Assembly (NCBI GenBank): GCA_023426375.1
Contig: JAFAAV010000068.1
Location: 1-64,000 of the forward strand
DNA length: 64,000 nt
Source of the DNA: Actinomycetes bacterium
GTDB taxonomy: Bacteria; Actinomycetota; Actinomycetes; Actinomycetales; Micrococcaceae
Reading direction: 5' to 3'
The translations under genes were made by a program, and so were the position numbers. Shown piece by piece: positions 44,818 to 53,895 of this stretch (its first letter is position 1; the number at the start of each line of letters is the position of its first letter). The notes beneath the pieces were generated by a model. It did no database searches. It worked only from the letters and a program-made list of their open reading frames with translations, and was not told the origin of the DNA.

Positions 44818-45963
44818 ATGACCCCACAGCACGTTCTCATCCTCGGCTCGGGAGCAGCCGGGGCCGCAGCCGCCCGCACTCTCGCCTCACGCGACGATGT
44901 CCGGGTGACGCTGGTGACCCGCACCGGGGAGACGCCCTATACGCGGATGCTCATCAAGGGAATCGCGTTCGGTCCGACACCGCCGGAGATGATCAAGCTC
45001 CCGCTGCCTCAGATCGAGGTCATCGCCGACACCGTGCTCAAAGTCGATACCTCGGCGAAGCAGGTCCAGCTGACCTCCGGCGCACAGGTCTCCTACGACG
45101 CGCTCATCGTCGCGACCGGGAGTATGCCTCGCTCCCTGCCCGCTGACGTGTTCGGCGGCGAAGACGCCGGACAAGGGCGGGTCACCGCTCTTCACTCCGT
45201 GGAGGATGCCCTGGGCATCCGAAAGCTGCTGACCGGACTGGGGCGACCCGCGCGGGTAGCGATCTACGGCGGTGGAATCATCGCAGCCGAGACAGCCTCG
45301 TCTCTGCAAGCCGACGGACGCATGGTCACGCTGGTCTCCCGCAGTTCAGTTCCCGGCGTCGGAGCGTTTGGGGCGCCCGTGGCTGAGCGCCTCGCCGCCG
45401 ACCATGCCGCCAAGGTGCAGGCCCGATTCGGTCGCACTCTCCAGCATGTCGACGAAACAGAATCCGGTGTCACCATCACCCTCAACGACGGAAATCCCGT
45501 CGTGGCTGACTTCCTTCTCCTCGCGCTCGGCACGACGCCCGCAGCCCCGTCACCGTGGACGAACGGTATCGACGTCGACGATCACCTCCGCGCCGCGGCA
45601 GAACACGTCTACGCAGCCGGAGGTGTGGCCACGCACCACGACGAGGCACTGGGCGCCTGGCGCATCGACCATTGGGAAGACGCCGCCGCACAGGGTGCGC
45701 ATGCCGCGCAGGCCGCATTGCACGACCTCGGCATTAGCGACGATCCGGGCGCCTACCTGCCACGCAGCCCTTACATGGCAATGGTCTACGGTCAGATGAT
45801 CTCCGGAGTCGGGTACACAGCCGGCGCAGACGCCCACCTGGAAGCCGGTGAGGAGTTCATCGTCCGCCACGAGACCGACGGCATCGTCGTCGGCGTCACT
45901 GGCATCGACGCAGTCGGCACCGTCTACCAGTGGGGGCAGCAGCTCCACGGCGTGCGGGCATAG
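44818..45963 (+). CDS. FAD-dependent pyridine nucleotide-disulfide type oxidoreductase
   Basis: A 381-residue flavoprotein with two nucleotide-binding motifs: HVLILGSGAAGAAAARTL for FAD and VAIYGGGIIAAETASSL for NAD(P)H. LIVATGSMPRSLP and YAAGGVATHHDEA are also typical. No redox-active CxxC motif is seen, so it resembles the ferredoxin or rubredoxin reductase group more than glutathione reductase. CAGGAG supports the ATG at 44818. A ferredoxin gene lies two genes downstream and may be its partner; this is inferred. Confidence 0.83.
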   Translation: MTPQHVLILGSGAAGAAAARTLASRDDVRVTLVTRTGETPYTRMLIKGIAFGPTPPEMIKLPLPQIEVIADTVLKVDTSAKQVQLTSGAQVSYDALIVATGSMPRSLPADVFGGEDAGQGRVTALHSVEDALGIRKLLTGLGRPARVAIYGGGIIAAETASSLQADGRMVTLVSRSSVPGVGAFGAPVAERLAADHAAKVQARFGRTLQHVDETESGVTITLNDGNPVVADFLLLALGTTPAAPSPWTNGIDVDDHLRAAAEHVYAAGGVATHHDEALGAWRIDHWEDAAAQGAHAAQAALHDLGISDDPGAYLPRSPYMAMVYGQMISGVGYTAGADAHLEAGEEFIVRHETDGIVVGVTGIDAVGTVYQWGQQLHGVRA

Positions 45964-45966
45964 GCG

Positions 45967-47244
45967 ATGGCGGGAGACTGTATTAGGCAGATCCCACGGC
46001 GGGGCTTCGTGCTCTCGCTGGCAGCGACCATTCTCATGATGGCCGCTGCCAGCGCGCCGTCCTTGTTCTACCCCCAGATCGCCGAACGGCTCGGACTCAT
46101 CCCCGTCGCCACCACACTCGTGTTCGCGGTCTACACCTTCACCCTCCTGGCCGCGCTGCTCTACCTCGGACCACTCTCCGACCACGTCGGCCGACGTCCG
46201 GTCGTGGCCGCCGGTTCTTTGGCGCTGGCGCTGAGCGTGGCCATGTTCTGGTTCGCCGGTAGCCTCGCGGCGCTCCTGGTCGCCCGAGCCTTGCAAGGGC
46301 TCGCAGCGGGTCTGCTGATCCCGGCGCTGTCGGCGATGATGATCGACTTCGAGTCCCCGTCGCATCGGAACATCGCAGCCCTGTGGAACACGATCGGCCC
46401 GATGATTGGCCTTGGGGCCGGGGCTCTCGGTGCTGCGCTTCTCCTCGATCTCACCTCCGAACCGACAACTGCCGTCTTCGGGTCGCTCGTGCTTGCCTTC
46501 CTCATCGTGGCAACGGTCGTGTGGAGCACACCGGAACTGGCCCCGAAGACCCGGATACGACGTGGCGACCTCCGTCCGCGGTTCACCGTGCCACCGCACC
46601 TGCGCCGCATGTTCACCGCCGGAGTGCCCGTGATCATCGCCGGGTGGGCGACCAACGGGCTTTTCCTCGCGCTCGGAGCCGACCTCGTCGGCAGTGAGCT
46701 TGGGGGCTCCACGCACACCCAAGCTGGGATCGTCATCTTCGCACTGGCGATCTCCGGAGTCACCGCCTCGTCCGTCCTACAGCGGCGTTCCGCCCGCACC
46801 ATCAGCCTGTATGCGACCAGTGCCCTGGCGTTCGGCACCGCAGTGAGCATCGGCGCCCTCGCACTCGGTTCCTACTCAGCCTATGTCGCCTCGGTCGCGA
46901 TCGTCGGTTCCGGGTTCGGCACAGCGTTCCTCGGGGTACTGCGCACACTCATGCCCCACACGGCATCGTCGGAACGCGCCGCCGTGATGGCTGTGATCTA
47001 CACAGTTGCCTACCTGGCATTCGGCGTGCCCACCATCGTCGCCGGATTGCTCGTGCCGGTGCTCACCCTGTCGGGGACGATGACGATCCTCGGTGCGATC
47101 ATCATCGCCCTCAGCCTCGTCGCCACCGTCCTGCGCCTGCGCATCCCGCACCCGGCCGCAGGCCCGGCAGAGACTGACGACTTCCCCGAGCCTCCCACCG
47201 GCTCTCACCGCCGATCCGCACCCGACCGAGAGGAGCAGCCATGA
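45967..47244 (+). CDS. MFS transporter
   Basis: A 425-residue transporter with about twelve membrane segments. The A-motif between helices 2 and 3 reads [18 protein letters not shown], and helix 4 begins [17 protein letters not shown]. This is the YnfM/DHA1-like pattern for small-molecule export. It starts four bases after the flavoprotein stop and overlaps the ferredoxin start as ATGA. The substrate is unknown; a metal-chelate or a stress metabolite is possible. Confidence 0.82.
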   Translation: MAGDCIRQIPRRGFVLSLAATILMMAAASAPSLFYPQIAERLGLIPVATTLVFAVYTFTLLAALLYLGPLSDHVGRRPVVAAGSLALALSVAMFWFAGSLAALLVARALQGLAAGLLIPALSAMMIDFESPSHRNIAALWNTIGPMIGLGAGALGAALLLDLTSEPTTAVFGSLVLAFLIVATVVWSTPELAPKTRIRRGDLRPRFTVPPHLRRMFTAGVPVIIAGWATNGLFLALGADLVGSELGGSTHTQAGIVIFALAISGVTASSVLQRRSARTISLYATSALAFGTAVSIGALALGSYSAYVASVAIVGSGFGTAFLGVLRTLMPHTASSERAAVMAVIYTVAYLAFGVPTIVAGLLVPVLTLSGTMTILGAIIIALSLVATVLRLRIPHPAAGPAETDDFPEPPTGSHRRSAPDREEQP

Positions 47245-47570
47245 CCTACGTGATCGCGCTTCCCTGCGTGGACGTCAAGGACCGCGCCTGCATCGACGAA
47301 TGTCCTGTCGACTGCATCTACGAGGGCGAACGCTCGCTCTACATCCACCCCGACGAATGCGTCGACTGCGGAGCCTGCGAACCGGTCTGCCCCGTCGAGG
47401 CCATCTACTACGAAGACGACCTGCCCGACGAATGGTCTGACTACTACAAGGCCAACGTCGAGTTCTTCGACGAGTTGGGTTCTCCCGGAGGAGCCGCGAA
47501 GATCGGACCGACGGGCTTCGACCATCCCCTCATCGCCGCATTGCCCATCCAACACGAGCAGACCCTCTGA
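47241..47570 (+). CDS. fdxA: Seven-iron ferredoxin FdxA
   Basis: A 109-residue ferredoxin of the actinobacterial FdxA type: [20 protein letters not shown] and [16 protein letters not shown] supply ligands for a 3Fe-4S and a 4Fe-4S cluster. It carries electrons at low potential, possibly from the flavoprotein encoded just upstream. ATG 47241 overlaps the MFS stop. An iron-sulfur protein in a copper island is notable because copper damages such clusters, so this may be a replacement copy. Confidence 0.9.
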   Translation: MTYVIALPCVDVKDRACIDECPVDCIYEGERSLYIHPDECVDCGACEPVCPVEAIYYEDDLPDEWSDYYKANVEFFDELGSPGGAAKIGPTGFDHPLIAALPIQHEQTL

Positions 47571-47613
47571 GAAGGGGCTTCCGATTGATCCATACCGACA
47601 CAACACACAAGCC

Positions 47614-47642
47614 TTGACTAGTACCCCCTAGGGGTATATGGT
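47614..47642 (+). promoter_or_regulatory. CsoR-type promoter and operator upstream of the YdhK lipoprotein
   Basis: TTGACT (47614-47619) is followed at 17 bases by TATGGT (47637-47642). The spacer is almost filled by TACCCC-CTA-GGGGTA (47622-47636). Confidence 0.72.
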
Positions 47643-47667
47643 AGGCATATTGATGAAAGGAAATGAC

Positions 47668-48267
47668 ATGCAGAGGAGACTGCGAACAGGACTGGCAGCG
47701 GGAGCGCTCGGAGTGGCGCTCGTGCTCGCCGGTTGCGCCAGCGGAGCAGACGACGACCAGCAGACCGACCCTTCGGCTACTGAGGAGCATCAGGGCCACG
47801 GCGGCAACAACGCAGAAAGCGGTGATGAGGAGATGGAGCACCCGATGGACGGCGGACCGGCACCCGAGGGTATCGCCGAAGCCAGTGAGCCCACCTACCC
47901 TGTCGGTACCGAGGTGCAGCTCACGGCCGACCACATGGAAGGCATGGAAGGGGCTACAGCAACGATTTCCGGCGCATTCGACACGTACACGTACTCCGTG
48001 AACTACACGCCCGCAGGTGGCGGCGACCCCGTCACTGATCACAAGTGGGTCGTGCAGGAAGAAATTGAGGATGCCGGCGACGAGCTTCTGGCCGACGGCA
48101 CAGAGGTGACTCTGCTCGCCGAGCACATGGAAGGCATGGAAGGCGTAAAGGCCACCATCGCTTCGTCCACCGATGAGACGGTCTACATGGTCGACTACGA
48201 GACGGACGGCATGAAGATGACGAACCACAAGTGGGTCGTCGAGAGCGAGATCCAACCAGCGTCCTGA
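47668..48267 (+). CDS. YdhK/DUF1541-like lipoprotein
   Basis: A 199-residue lipoprotein with signal peptide and lipobox VLAGCAS. An acidic His/Met-rich segment follows (HQGHGG, EEMEHPMDGG), then two tandem DUF1541 repeats, each with HMEGMEG and HKWVV. Met and His enrichment fits binding of copper at the cell surface. AAAGGAA before ATG 47668 supports this start over upstream ATGs. It is probably induced through the CsoR-type operator. Confidence 0.85.
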   Translation: MQRRLRTGLAAGALGVALVLAGCASGADDDQQTDPSATEEHQGHGGNNAESGDEEMEHPMDGGPAPEGIAEASEPTYPVGTEVQLTADHMEGMEGATATISGAFDTYTYSVNYTPAGGGDPVTDHKWVVQEEIEDAGDELLADGTEVTLLAEHMEGMEGVKATIASSTDETVYMVDYETDGMKMTNHKWVVESEIQPAS

Positions 48268-48337
48268 GCCGACGTTCGCTTGCCCGGCCACCGGGTGAGC
48301 GGCAATCGGCCTGGCTCGATGACGGAGGAGAGGAATC

Positions 48338-50575
48338 ATGACGGACCCGAACTCACACCAGCACCACGGCCACGAAACCGATACACCCGCCCACGGCGAG
48401 CATCACCACGGGTCTGTGTCCGCGCACGCCTCGGCGGATGCGCACGGCACGCGCGAGGGTCAGCACACCGGGCATCAGGGCCACGCCATGGACCACGGGC
48501 AGCACTCAGGCCACACGGGCCTCGACGAGCACGGCGGCCACGATGAGCATGCCCAGCACGGTGGGCACGGAGATCACAGCGGCCATGGCGGGCACGGGGA
48601 CCACGTTGGCCAGTTCCGCCGGCTGTTTTGGATCAACCTCGTCATCGCCATCCCCGCGGTTGCCCTCTCACCGATGTTCGCCATGCTGCTGGGCTACGAG
48701 GTCCCCGGCTGGGCGGGCTGGGTCGCCGCGGCACTGGGCACCGTCATGTACGTCTGGGGCGGCAGGCCCTTCCTCACCGGTGCCGTCAGCGAGTTGAAGT
48801 CCCGCAAGCCCGGGATGATGCTGCTCATCGCTCTGGCGATCACGGTGGCCTTCTTCGCCTCCTGGGCCGCCACGCTCGGGCTCGTCCATCACGAGCTCGA
48901 ATTCTGGTGGGAACTGGCGCTGCTGATCGTCATCATGCTGCTGGGCCATTGGATCGAGATGCGCTCCCTGGCCCAGACCACCTCGGCGCTCGACTCGTTG
49001 GCGGCACTGCTGCCAGACGAGGCCGAGCGCGTCGAGGGCGAGAACGTCGTCAAGGTGGCCCCAGCCGACCTCGACGTGGGCGACGTGGTCATCGTGCGCC
49101 CCGGCGGCAGCGTCCCGGCCGACGGAACCATCGTCGACGGCCGCGCCGACATGGACGAGTCCATGATCACCGGCGAGTCCCGCCCGGTCTCTCGCGGCGA
49201 GGGCCAGACCGTCACCGCCGGCACCGTCGCCACCGACTCCGGCCTGCGGGTGGAGATTACCGCCACCGGTGACGACACCGCCCTGGCCGGCATCAACCGG
49301 CTCGTCGCCGAGGCGCAGAACTCATCCTCCCGCGCCCAGCGGATCGCCGACAAGGCCGCGGCCTGGCTGTTCTGGTTCGCTCTTGGCGCGGCGCTGGTCA
49401 CTGCGGTCGTCTGGACGCTCATCGGCATGCCCGACGAGGCCGTCGTGCGCACCATCACCGTGCTCGTCATCGCCTGCCCCCACGCCCTCGGCCTGGCGAT
49501 CCCGCTGGTCGTCTCCATCGCCACCGAGCGAGCCGCCCGCGGAGGCGTCCTAGTGAAGGACCGCCTGGCGCTGGAGTCCATGCGGCAGGTCGACGCGGTG
49601 CTGTTCGACAAGACCGGCACGCTGACCAAGGGCGAGCCCACCGTCACCGGCGTCGAGCCGACCGGCGAACTCGACGCCGACCAGGTCCTCGCCCTCGCTG
49701 CCTCGGCCGAGGCCGACAGCGAGCACCCGCTCGCCAAGGCCATCGTCACCGCCGCCAAGGACAAGGGCCTTGCCCTCCAGCAGGCCAGCGGCTTCTCATC
49801 CTCGCCCGCCGTCGGCGTCACCGCGACCGTCTCCGGCCAGAAGGTCCGCGTCGGCGGGCCCCGGCTGCTCGAGGAGACCGGTCAGCACGAGGTCGGCACG
49901 GCCGAGGCATGGCGCTCCGAGGGCGCGATCATTCTGCACGTTCTCCGCGGCGGCCAGGTGGTCGGCGGGCTGAGGCTCGCCGACGAGGTCCGGCCAGAAT
50001 CCCGCGACGCCGTCGACGCCCTCCACGCCCTCGGTGTCGAGGTCGTCATGATCACCGGCGATGCCGAGGCGGTCGCGAACGAGGTCGGACGGGAGCTCGG
50101 CATCGACCGCGTCTTCGCCGGCGTGCGCCCGGAGGACAAGTCCGCGAAGGTCTCCCAGCTGCAGGAAGAGGGCAAGAGGGTCGCGATGGTCGGCGACGGC
50201 GTCAACGACGCCCCGGCTCTGGCGCAGGCCGATGTCGGCATCGCGATCGGCGCGGGCACCGATGTCGCCATCGCCTCGGCCGGGGTGATCCTGGCCAGTT
50301 CCGACCCACGCAGCGTGCTCTCGATCATCCAGCTGTCGCGACGCGCATACGGCAAGATGAAGCAGAACCTGTGGTGGGCCGCCGGCTACAACCTTCTTTC
50401 GGTGCCGTTGGCGGCCGGTATCCTGGCACCGGTGGGATTCGTCCTGCCAATGTCGATCGGCGCGATCCTGATGTCAGCCTCCACCGTGGTTGTCGCGCTC
50501 AACGCCCAGCTGCTGCGGCGCATCGACCTCACACCCGAAGCCAGCACGCGTTCCGTCCTGGAGCGCCAGAAGTAA
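48338..50575 (+). CDS. copB: Copper P1B-3 ATPase CopB with His-rich N-terminus
   Basis: A 745-residue P-type ATPase. The first 90 residues are extremely His-rich and replace the Cys-type metal domain. The intramembrane metal motif is CPH (ACPHALGLAIPLVV), and TGESRPV, DKTGTLTKGEP and [16 protein letters not shown] are intact. CPH is typical of CopB-like exporters linked to Cu(I)/Cu(II). GGAGGAGAGG precedes the ATG. It complements the CPC-type CopA in the same island. Confidence 0.95.
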   Translation: MTDPNSHQHHGHETDTPAHGEHHHGSVSAHASADAHGTREGQHTGHQGHAMDHGQHSGHTGLDEHGGHDEHAQHGGHGDHSGHGGHGDHVGQFRRLFWINLVIAIPAVALSPMFAMLLGYEVPGWAGWVAAALGTVMYVWGGRPFLTGAVSELKSRKPGMMLLIALAITVAFFASWAATLGLVHHELEFWWELALLIVIMLLGHWIEMRSLAQTTSALDSLAALLPDEAERVEGENVVKVAPADLDVGDVVIVRPGGSVPADGTIVDGRADMDESMITGESRPVSRGEGQTVTAGTVATDSGLRVEITATGDDTALAGINRLVAEAQNSSSRAQRIADKAAAWLFWFALGAALVTAVVWTLIGMPDEAVVRTITVLVIACPHALGLAIPLVVSIATERAARGGVLVKDRLALESMRQVDAVLFDKTGTLTKGEPTVTGVEPTGELDADQVLALAASAEADSEHPLAKAIVTAAKDKGLALQQASGFSSSPAVGVTATVSGQKVRVGGPRLLEETGQHEVGTAEAWRSEGAIILHVLRGGQVVGGLRLADEVRPESRDAVDALHALGVEVVMITGDAEAVANEVGRELGIDRVFAGVRPEDKSAKVSQLQEEGKRVAMVGDGVNDAPALAQADVGIAIGAGTDVAIASAGVILASSDPRSVLSIIQLSRRAYGKMKQNLWWAAGYNLLSVPLAAGILAPVGFVLPMSIGAILMSASTVVVALNAQLLRRIDLTPEASTRSVLERQK

Positions 50576-50585
50576 GGACATGCCC

Positions 50586-50891
50586 ATGTCTGTCGATACC
50601 GATTCCCACCAGCACGGCTACATCAGCGACAAGGAGCGCTATCTCGGCCGCATGAAGCGCATCGAAGGACAGGCGCGTGGGATCGCGAAGATGATCGATG
50701 AGGAGAAGTACTGCATCGACATCCTCACCCAGGTCTCCGCTCTGACCCGTGCCCTCCAGGGGGTTGCGACTGGTCTGCTCGACGACCATCTCAAGCACTG
50801 CGTGCTTGATGCCGCCAAGCTCAGCGACGAGGCGGCCGTCGAGAAGATCCAGGAAGCCACCGACGCCATCAACCGGCTCGTTCGCTCCTGA
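50586..50891 (+). CDS. csoR: CsoR family copper-sensing repressor, copy 2
   Basis: A 101-residue CsoR protein, closely similar to copy 1 over HGYISDK through to RLVRS. It keeps the Cys-His-Cys ligands in YCIDIL and DHLKHCV. ATG 50586 was chosen because AAGG lies seven bases ahead; ATG 50580 is possible. It follows copB by ten bases. Two CsoR paralogs in one island suggest division of labour or redundancy at the five operators. Confidence 0.92.
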   Translation: MSVDTDSHQHGYISDKERYLGRMKRIEGQARGIAKMIDEEKYCIDILTQVSALTRALQGVATGLLDDHLKHCVLDAAKLSDEAAVEKIQEATDAINRLVRS

Positions 50892-50943
50892 ACCCGGACC
50901 CCGATCACCGCGTTCCAGGACACGGCGGGCACAAACCCTCAGG

Positions 50944-51633
50944 ATGCCAGCGCGCTTGATCCTTGCCGACGCGCCGTCCGCCCGCGACGCGCTCACCTTC
51001 GCTAAGCGGGCCGCGCAGGCCGGTGCCCATGGCGTGCGCTTGCAGGCCGCGGCCGGGCTGCTGCGCATGAGCGCAGCCGCGCTAACGCCCCGTGGTCCGC
51101 TCGACCGCACTCCTACGATCCTCGTCCTTCGCACGCTCCGCTCCGACCCTCAGCTGCAGTGCGACGTCACCGTGGAAACGTTGACCGCGACCGCCGTCCC
51201 TCTTACCCTGGCGTTGCCGGAAACCGCGCTGGCACCCGCCTGGACCAGCGTCGAACCCCCGCAACACGGGTGGAGACTTATTGCGGATGTGTCCAGCCTG
51301 ACGCTGATGCGCAGCGCCCGTGCCGGCATCGAGGCCGTCGCCCAAGCACTTCCCGACAAACCCGGCGACGATGTCGTCCGCAAGATCCGGGGCACGGTTT
51401 GGGGCACCCCGGACACGGCACTCGCATCGCTGCCACAAGGCGTTGCGTTCGCCGCCTACGTCTTCGGGTTCCTCAGCCGAGGAAACGGGGCCACGATCTC
51501 AACCGCCGGCCGTTGGACGCGGTTGACCCTCCCGACTGGACACGTGCTCCTGCGCGGACCCGTCGCCTCTGGCCTCACCCCGATCCGCCGCACCCGGCCA
51601 CGCGTTTCCGAGTCCGTCACATCGATTGAATAA
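50944..51633 (+). CDS. Hypothetical protein after csoR2
   Basis: A 229-residue soluble protein that I do not recognise. The first 60 residues suggest an alpha/beta segment (RLILADAPSARDALTFAKRA); the rest mixes beta strands and helices and has no Cys or His clusters. It ends just before the operator of the next ArsR gene. It lies in the copB-csoR2 unit, so a role in metal stress is plausible but unsupported. Confidence 0.6.
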   Translation: MPARLILADAPSARDALTFAKRAAQAGAHGVRLQAAAGLLRMSAAALTPRGPLDRTPTILVLRTLRSDPQLQCDVTVETLTATAVPLTLALPETALAPAWTSVEPPQHGWRLIADVSSLTLMRSARAGIEAVAQALPDKPGDDVVRKIRGTVWGTPDTALASLPQGVAFAAYVFGFLSRGNGATISTAGRWTRLTLPTGHVLLRGPVASGLTPIRRTRPRVSESVTSIE

Positions 51634-51636
51634 CCC

Positions 51637-51666
51637 TTGATACCCTATAGGGGTATGGGGTAGTAT
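51637..51666 (+). promoter_or_regulatory. CsoR-type promoter and operator upstream of arsR2
   Basis: TTGATA (51637-51642) and TAGTAT (51661-51666) are 18 bases apart. TACCC-TATAG-GGGTA (51641-51655) lies between them and overlaps the -35. Confidence 0.72.
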
Positions 51667-51674
51667 TGATGACT

Positions 51675-52040
51675 ATGAAAAAGGTTGAGCACGTGCACGC
51701 CACGTATGACACACCGCATCTGAATGCGGCGGTCGGAGTCTTCGCGTTGCTGGCGAATCCGGTGAGTGTGAAGATGATCCTCGCCATTCGCGACATCGAG
51801 GTCTCTGCCAATCACCTGGCGGACATCGTCGACCTTCCCGTCGACCAGACCTCCCACGAGCTTCACCGCCTGGAGTCGGCCGGGATCGTGAGTCGGCAGC
51901 GACGCGAGTCCGGCGACTTCTACCTATTGAACGGTGTGCATGCCGGGGCGCTGGCTGAGGCTGCGATCTTCCATGCCGAACATCAGCAGCAGGAACGCAC
52001 TCGTGCGGGTTCTCCCACCTCGAACTCGCGACCGAACTGA
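51675..52040 (+). CDS. ArsR/SmtB family regulator in the copper island
   Basis: A 121-residue winged-helix protein: VFALLANPVSVKMILAIRD, then ADIVDLPVDQTSHELHRLES. The last helix keeps three histidines in the spacing of the alpha-5 metal site (H-x10-H-x2-H), but Gly replaces the first Asp. The ATG at 51675 fits a leaderless start eight bases after TAGTAT; ATG 51669 is also in frame. It is likely under CsoR control and may in turn control the downstream CMD gene. Confidence 0.8.
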   Translation: MKKVEHVHATYDTPHLNAAVGVFALLANPVSVKMILAIRDIEVSANHLADIVDLPVDQTSHELHRLESAGIVSRQRRESGDFYLLNGVHAGALAEAAIFHAEHQQQERTRAGSPTSNSRPN

Positions 52041-52053
52041 CAGAGGAGGCATC

Positions 52054-52572
52054 ATGCCCCGTTTTTCCCGATTGACCCCTGAGACCGCAGTGGGGGCCTC
52101 ACGAGACTTGCTCGGCGATCTCGTCGAGCGGCACGGCCAGGTCGGAGACATGGTCTCGACGATGGCGCACTCCCCGGCGGTGCTCGGCGGCTATCTGCAG
52201 CTGAGCAAAGCCATGCGTCGCGCCAAGCTCGACCGTAAGGTCAGCGAGCTCGTTTCGATCGCCGTGCAGTCGAAGCAGGGATGCGGAATGTGCCTGGCCT
52301 CGCACATCAGCGCGGCACGATCGCTCGGGGTCAGCGATGACGAGATCGCACTCGCCCAGCAGGGTACGGCGATGACCGGCCCGGTCGCGGCGATGATCGC
52401 GCTCGGCCTCCAGGTCTACCGTGAGCCTACGTCGATCACCGACGAGCAGATTGACGAGCTTCGGGGATACGGGTACAGCGACCGTGAGATCTCTGATGTC
52501 GTCGGGGTCGTGTCGCTGAACATTCTCACCGGCGCCTTCAACCTGGTTGCTGGCCTCACGCCGGGCGACTGA
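52054..52572 (+). CDS. Carboxymuconolactone decarboxylase/AhpD-like protein
   Basis: A 172-residue helical protein of the CMD/AhpD superfamily with the redox motif CGMCLASH (Cys-x2-Cys-x3-His), which in AhpD-like enzymes reduces peroxides. GAGGAGG precedes the ATG. It follows the ArsR gene by 13 bases, so the two probably form a regulated oxidative-stress unit. Confidence 0.85.
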   Translation: MPRFSRLTPETAVGASRDLLGDLVERHGQVGDMVSTMAHSPAVLGGYLQLSKAMRRAKLDRKVSELVSIAVQSKQGCGMCLASHISAARSLGVSDDEIALAQQGTAMTGPVAAMIALGLQVYREPTSITDEQIDELRGYGYSDREISDVVGVVSLNILTGAFNLVAGLTPGD

Positions 52573-52587
52573 CTTCGCCGGCGACTT

Positions 52588-52661
52588 GGTGCCTTGGCCG
52601 AGAGGATAGGCAGCGGTCTGCAAAACCGTTTACACGGGTTCGAATCCCGTAGGCACCTCCA
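52588..52661 (+). tRNA. tRNA-Cys (anticodon GCA)
   Basis: The acceptor arms GGTGCCT and AGGCACC pair perfectly. The anticodon loop is CTGCAAA with anticodon GCA, the T-loop is GTTCGAATC, the discriminator is T as usual for tRNA-Cys, and CCA is encoded. It lies inside the mobile element, just before two broken genes. Confidence 0.95.
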
Positions 52662-52705
52662 CTTCCCGCTGAGCCCAATAGGACACACGTCGTTGGAGGC
52701 GAGTG

Positions 52706-53005
52706 ATGGAGAGCCAGCACATCTTCAACGGTGACATGACACGCGCCGCGCGCATCCTCGTGAAGGTGAGCGCCCAATATATCGCCCGTGAAGCCAACGT
52801 GACCAAGGAAGAGTTGCGCGACTTCGAGAAGGGGCGACACGACTTGTCGTAGAAGAAGCAGGAGCGTGTGCGGGCCGCCCTCGAAGAATTGGGGCAGAGT
52901 TTCTGCCTGACGGACCCAACGGCGGCTACGGCATCCGTCTGAAGTTCGGCCGTTCCAGGATCTACTCACTTGAACGTTGCGAGGGCGAGGGCGGGCCGCG
53001 GCTCA
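52706..53005 (+). pseudogene. Broken small XRE-like DNA-binding protein gene
   Basis: ATG 52706 with GGAGG encodes 48 residues (TRAARILVKVSAQYIAREAN, KEELRDFEKGRHDLS) and then hits TAG at 52850. Past the stop the same frame reads ERVRAALEELG. A one-base loss near 52893 then shifts the remaining homology (EFLPDGPNGGYGIRLKFGRS) to another frame. An intact version would be about 90-100 residues, a size I recall for small HTH proteins of Micrococcales. Confidence 0.75.
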
Positions 53006-53089
53006 CAACAGAGTCTGATCGTCGGACCCAGGCCCATGTGCCCTTCTCGGAACCGGATTCAAACCTACCTTTTCACCTGGAAGATCGCA

Positions 53090-53765
53090 CCACGGCCTCA
53101 CTGCGCATCCTGGTGCCGTTGCGCCTGGGCCGGCTTTGGCCGTCACACCTTGCCTCTGTTCCAGGAATGGAAGCGTGGGCACGCTGAGCTCATCGAATAC
53201 AGTCGCCCGACGGACCCGATCTGGGCCCTGCGCGACGGGGGCGATCGATGCCGCACTCATCCGCTCTTCTTCACCCAAACGTGCCATTGGTCCGGGTTTG
53301 GAGCGGTTACCGCTGTTCACCGAACGCCTGGTTGCATCGGTGACGAGTACCGACTCGCGTGCCCGGCAGGAGTCGGTGACCCTAGCCGATCTCGCTGACG
53401 GGCCGGTGGCGGTCTGCGCGACCGCTCCGACGGCCACCGGGGAGCTGTGGAGTACGACTGCTCGCATGCCGCGCACGATCTCGGTGGCGAACACGGACGA
53501 GTGGTTAACCCGCATCGCTGTCGGCGACGCCATCGGCATCACTGCAGAGGCGACAACGCACAATCACCGCGCGCCGGAGGTGGTCTATCTGCCCATCGAG
53601 GATGCCCCACGGGTGACCGTGGCGCTGACCTGGCCAGGGCAGAGGAGGAGCCACCCGCAGGTAGGGGTCTTCGCCACCTGCGCACAGGACTACTTCACCC
53701 GACTCATCGACATCGGCTCCCCACCCCGCCTGCTCTCCACCGGGGCCGATGGTCAGCTGACGTAG
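53090..53765 (+). pseudogene. Broken LysR-type regulator, ligand-binding half only
   Basis: The HTH end is absent. Ligand-domain homology is spread over frames: GFGRHTLPLFQEWKRGHAEL and PTDPIWALRDGG in one, then from about 53240 IDAALIRSSSPKRAIGPGLE, VAVCATAPTATGELW and VGDAIGITAEATT in another. At least one frameshift (near 53238) separates them, and a second near 53110 is likely. The fragment ends normally at 53765. It should not make a working regulator. Confidence 0.7.
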
Positions 53766-53866
53766 CTCCCCACTGCAGCTATGCGACCGACCATCCCCCA
53801 GGTAGCCCATCCTCGGGTGCGACGGGACCCCTGAGTTTCATTCCGTGTCGGAGCAACAGATCACAC

Positions 53867-53895
53867 TCGACAATATCGCTCTAGCGCGATATGAT
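53867..53895 (+). promoter_or_regulatory. Promoter and operator of the CmtR-like gene
   Basis: TCGACA (53867-53872), 17 bases, then TATGAT (53890-53895), six bases before ATG 53902. The inverted repeat ATATCGC-N6-GCGATAT (53873-53892) fills the spacer, typical of an autoregulated ArsR gene. Confidence 0.72.

Noticed and set aside
48338..48610. Repeated GGCCAC/CACGG-like units suggesting a DNA repeat.
   Set aside because: They encode the His-rich N-terminus of CopB.
52970..53398. A 142-codon plus-strand open frame as a separate gene.
   Set aside because: Its middle part is LysR ligand-domain homology that continues in another frame, so it belongs to the LysR pseudogene.
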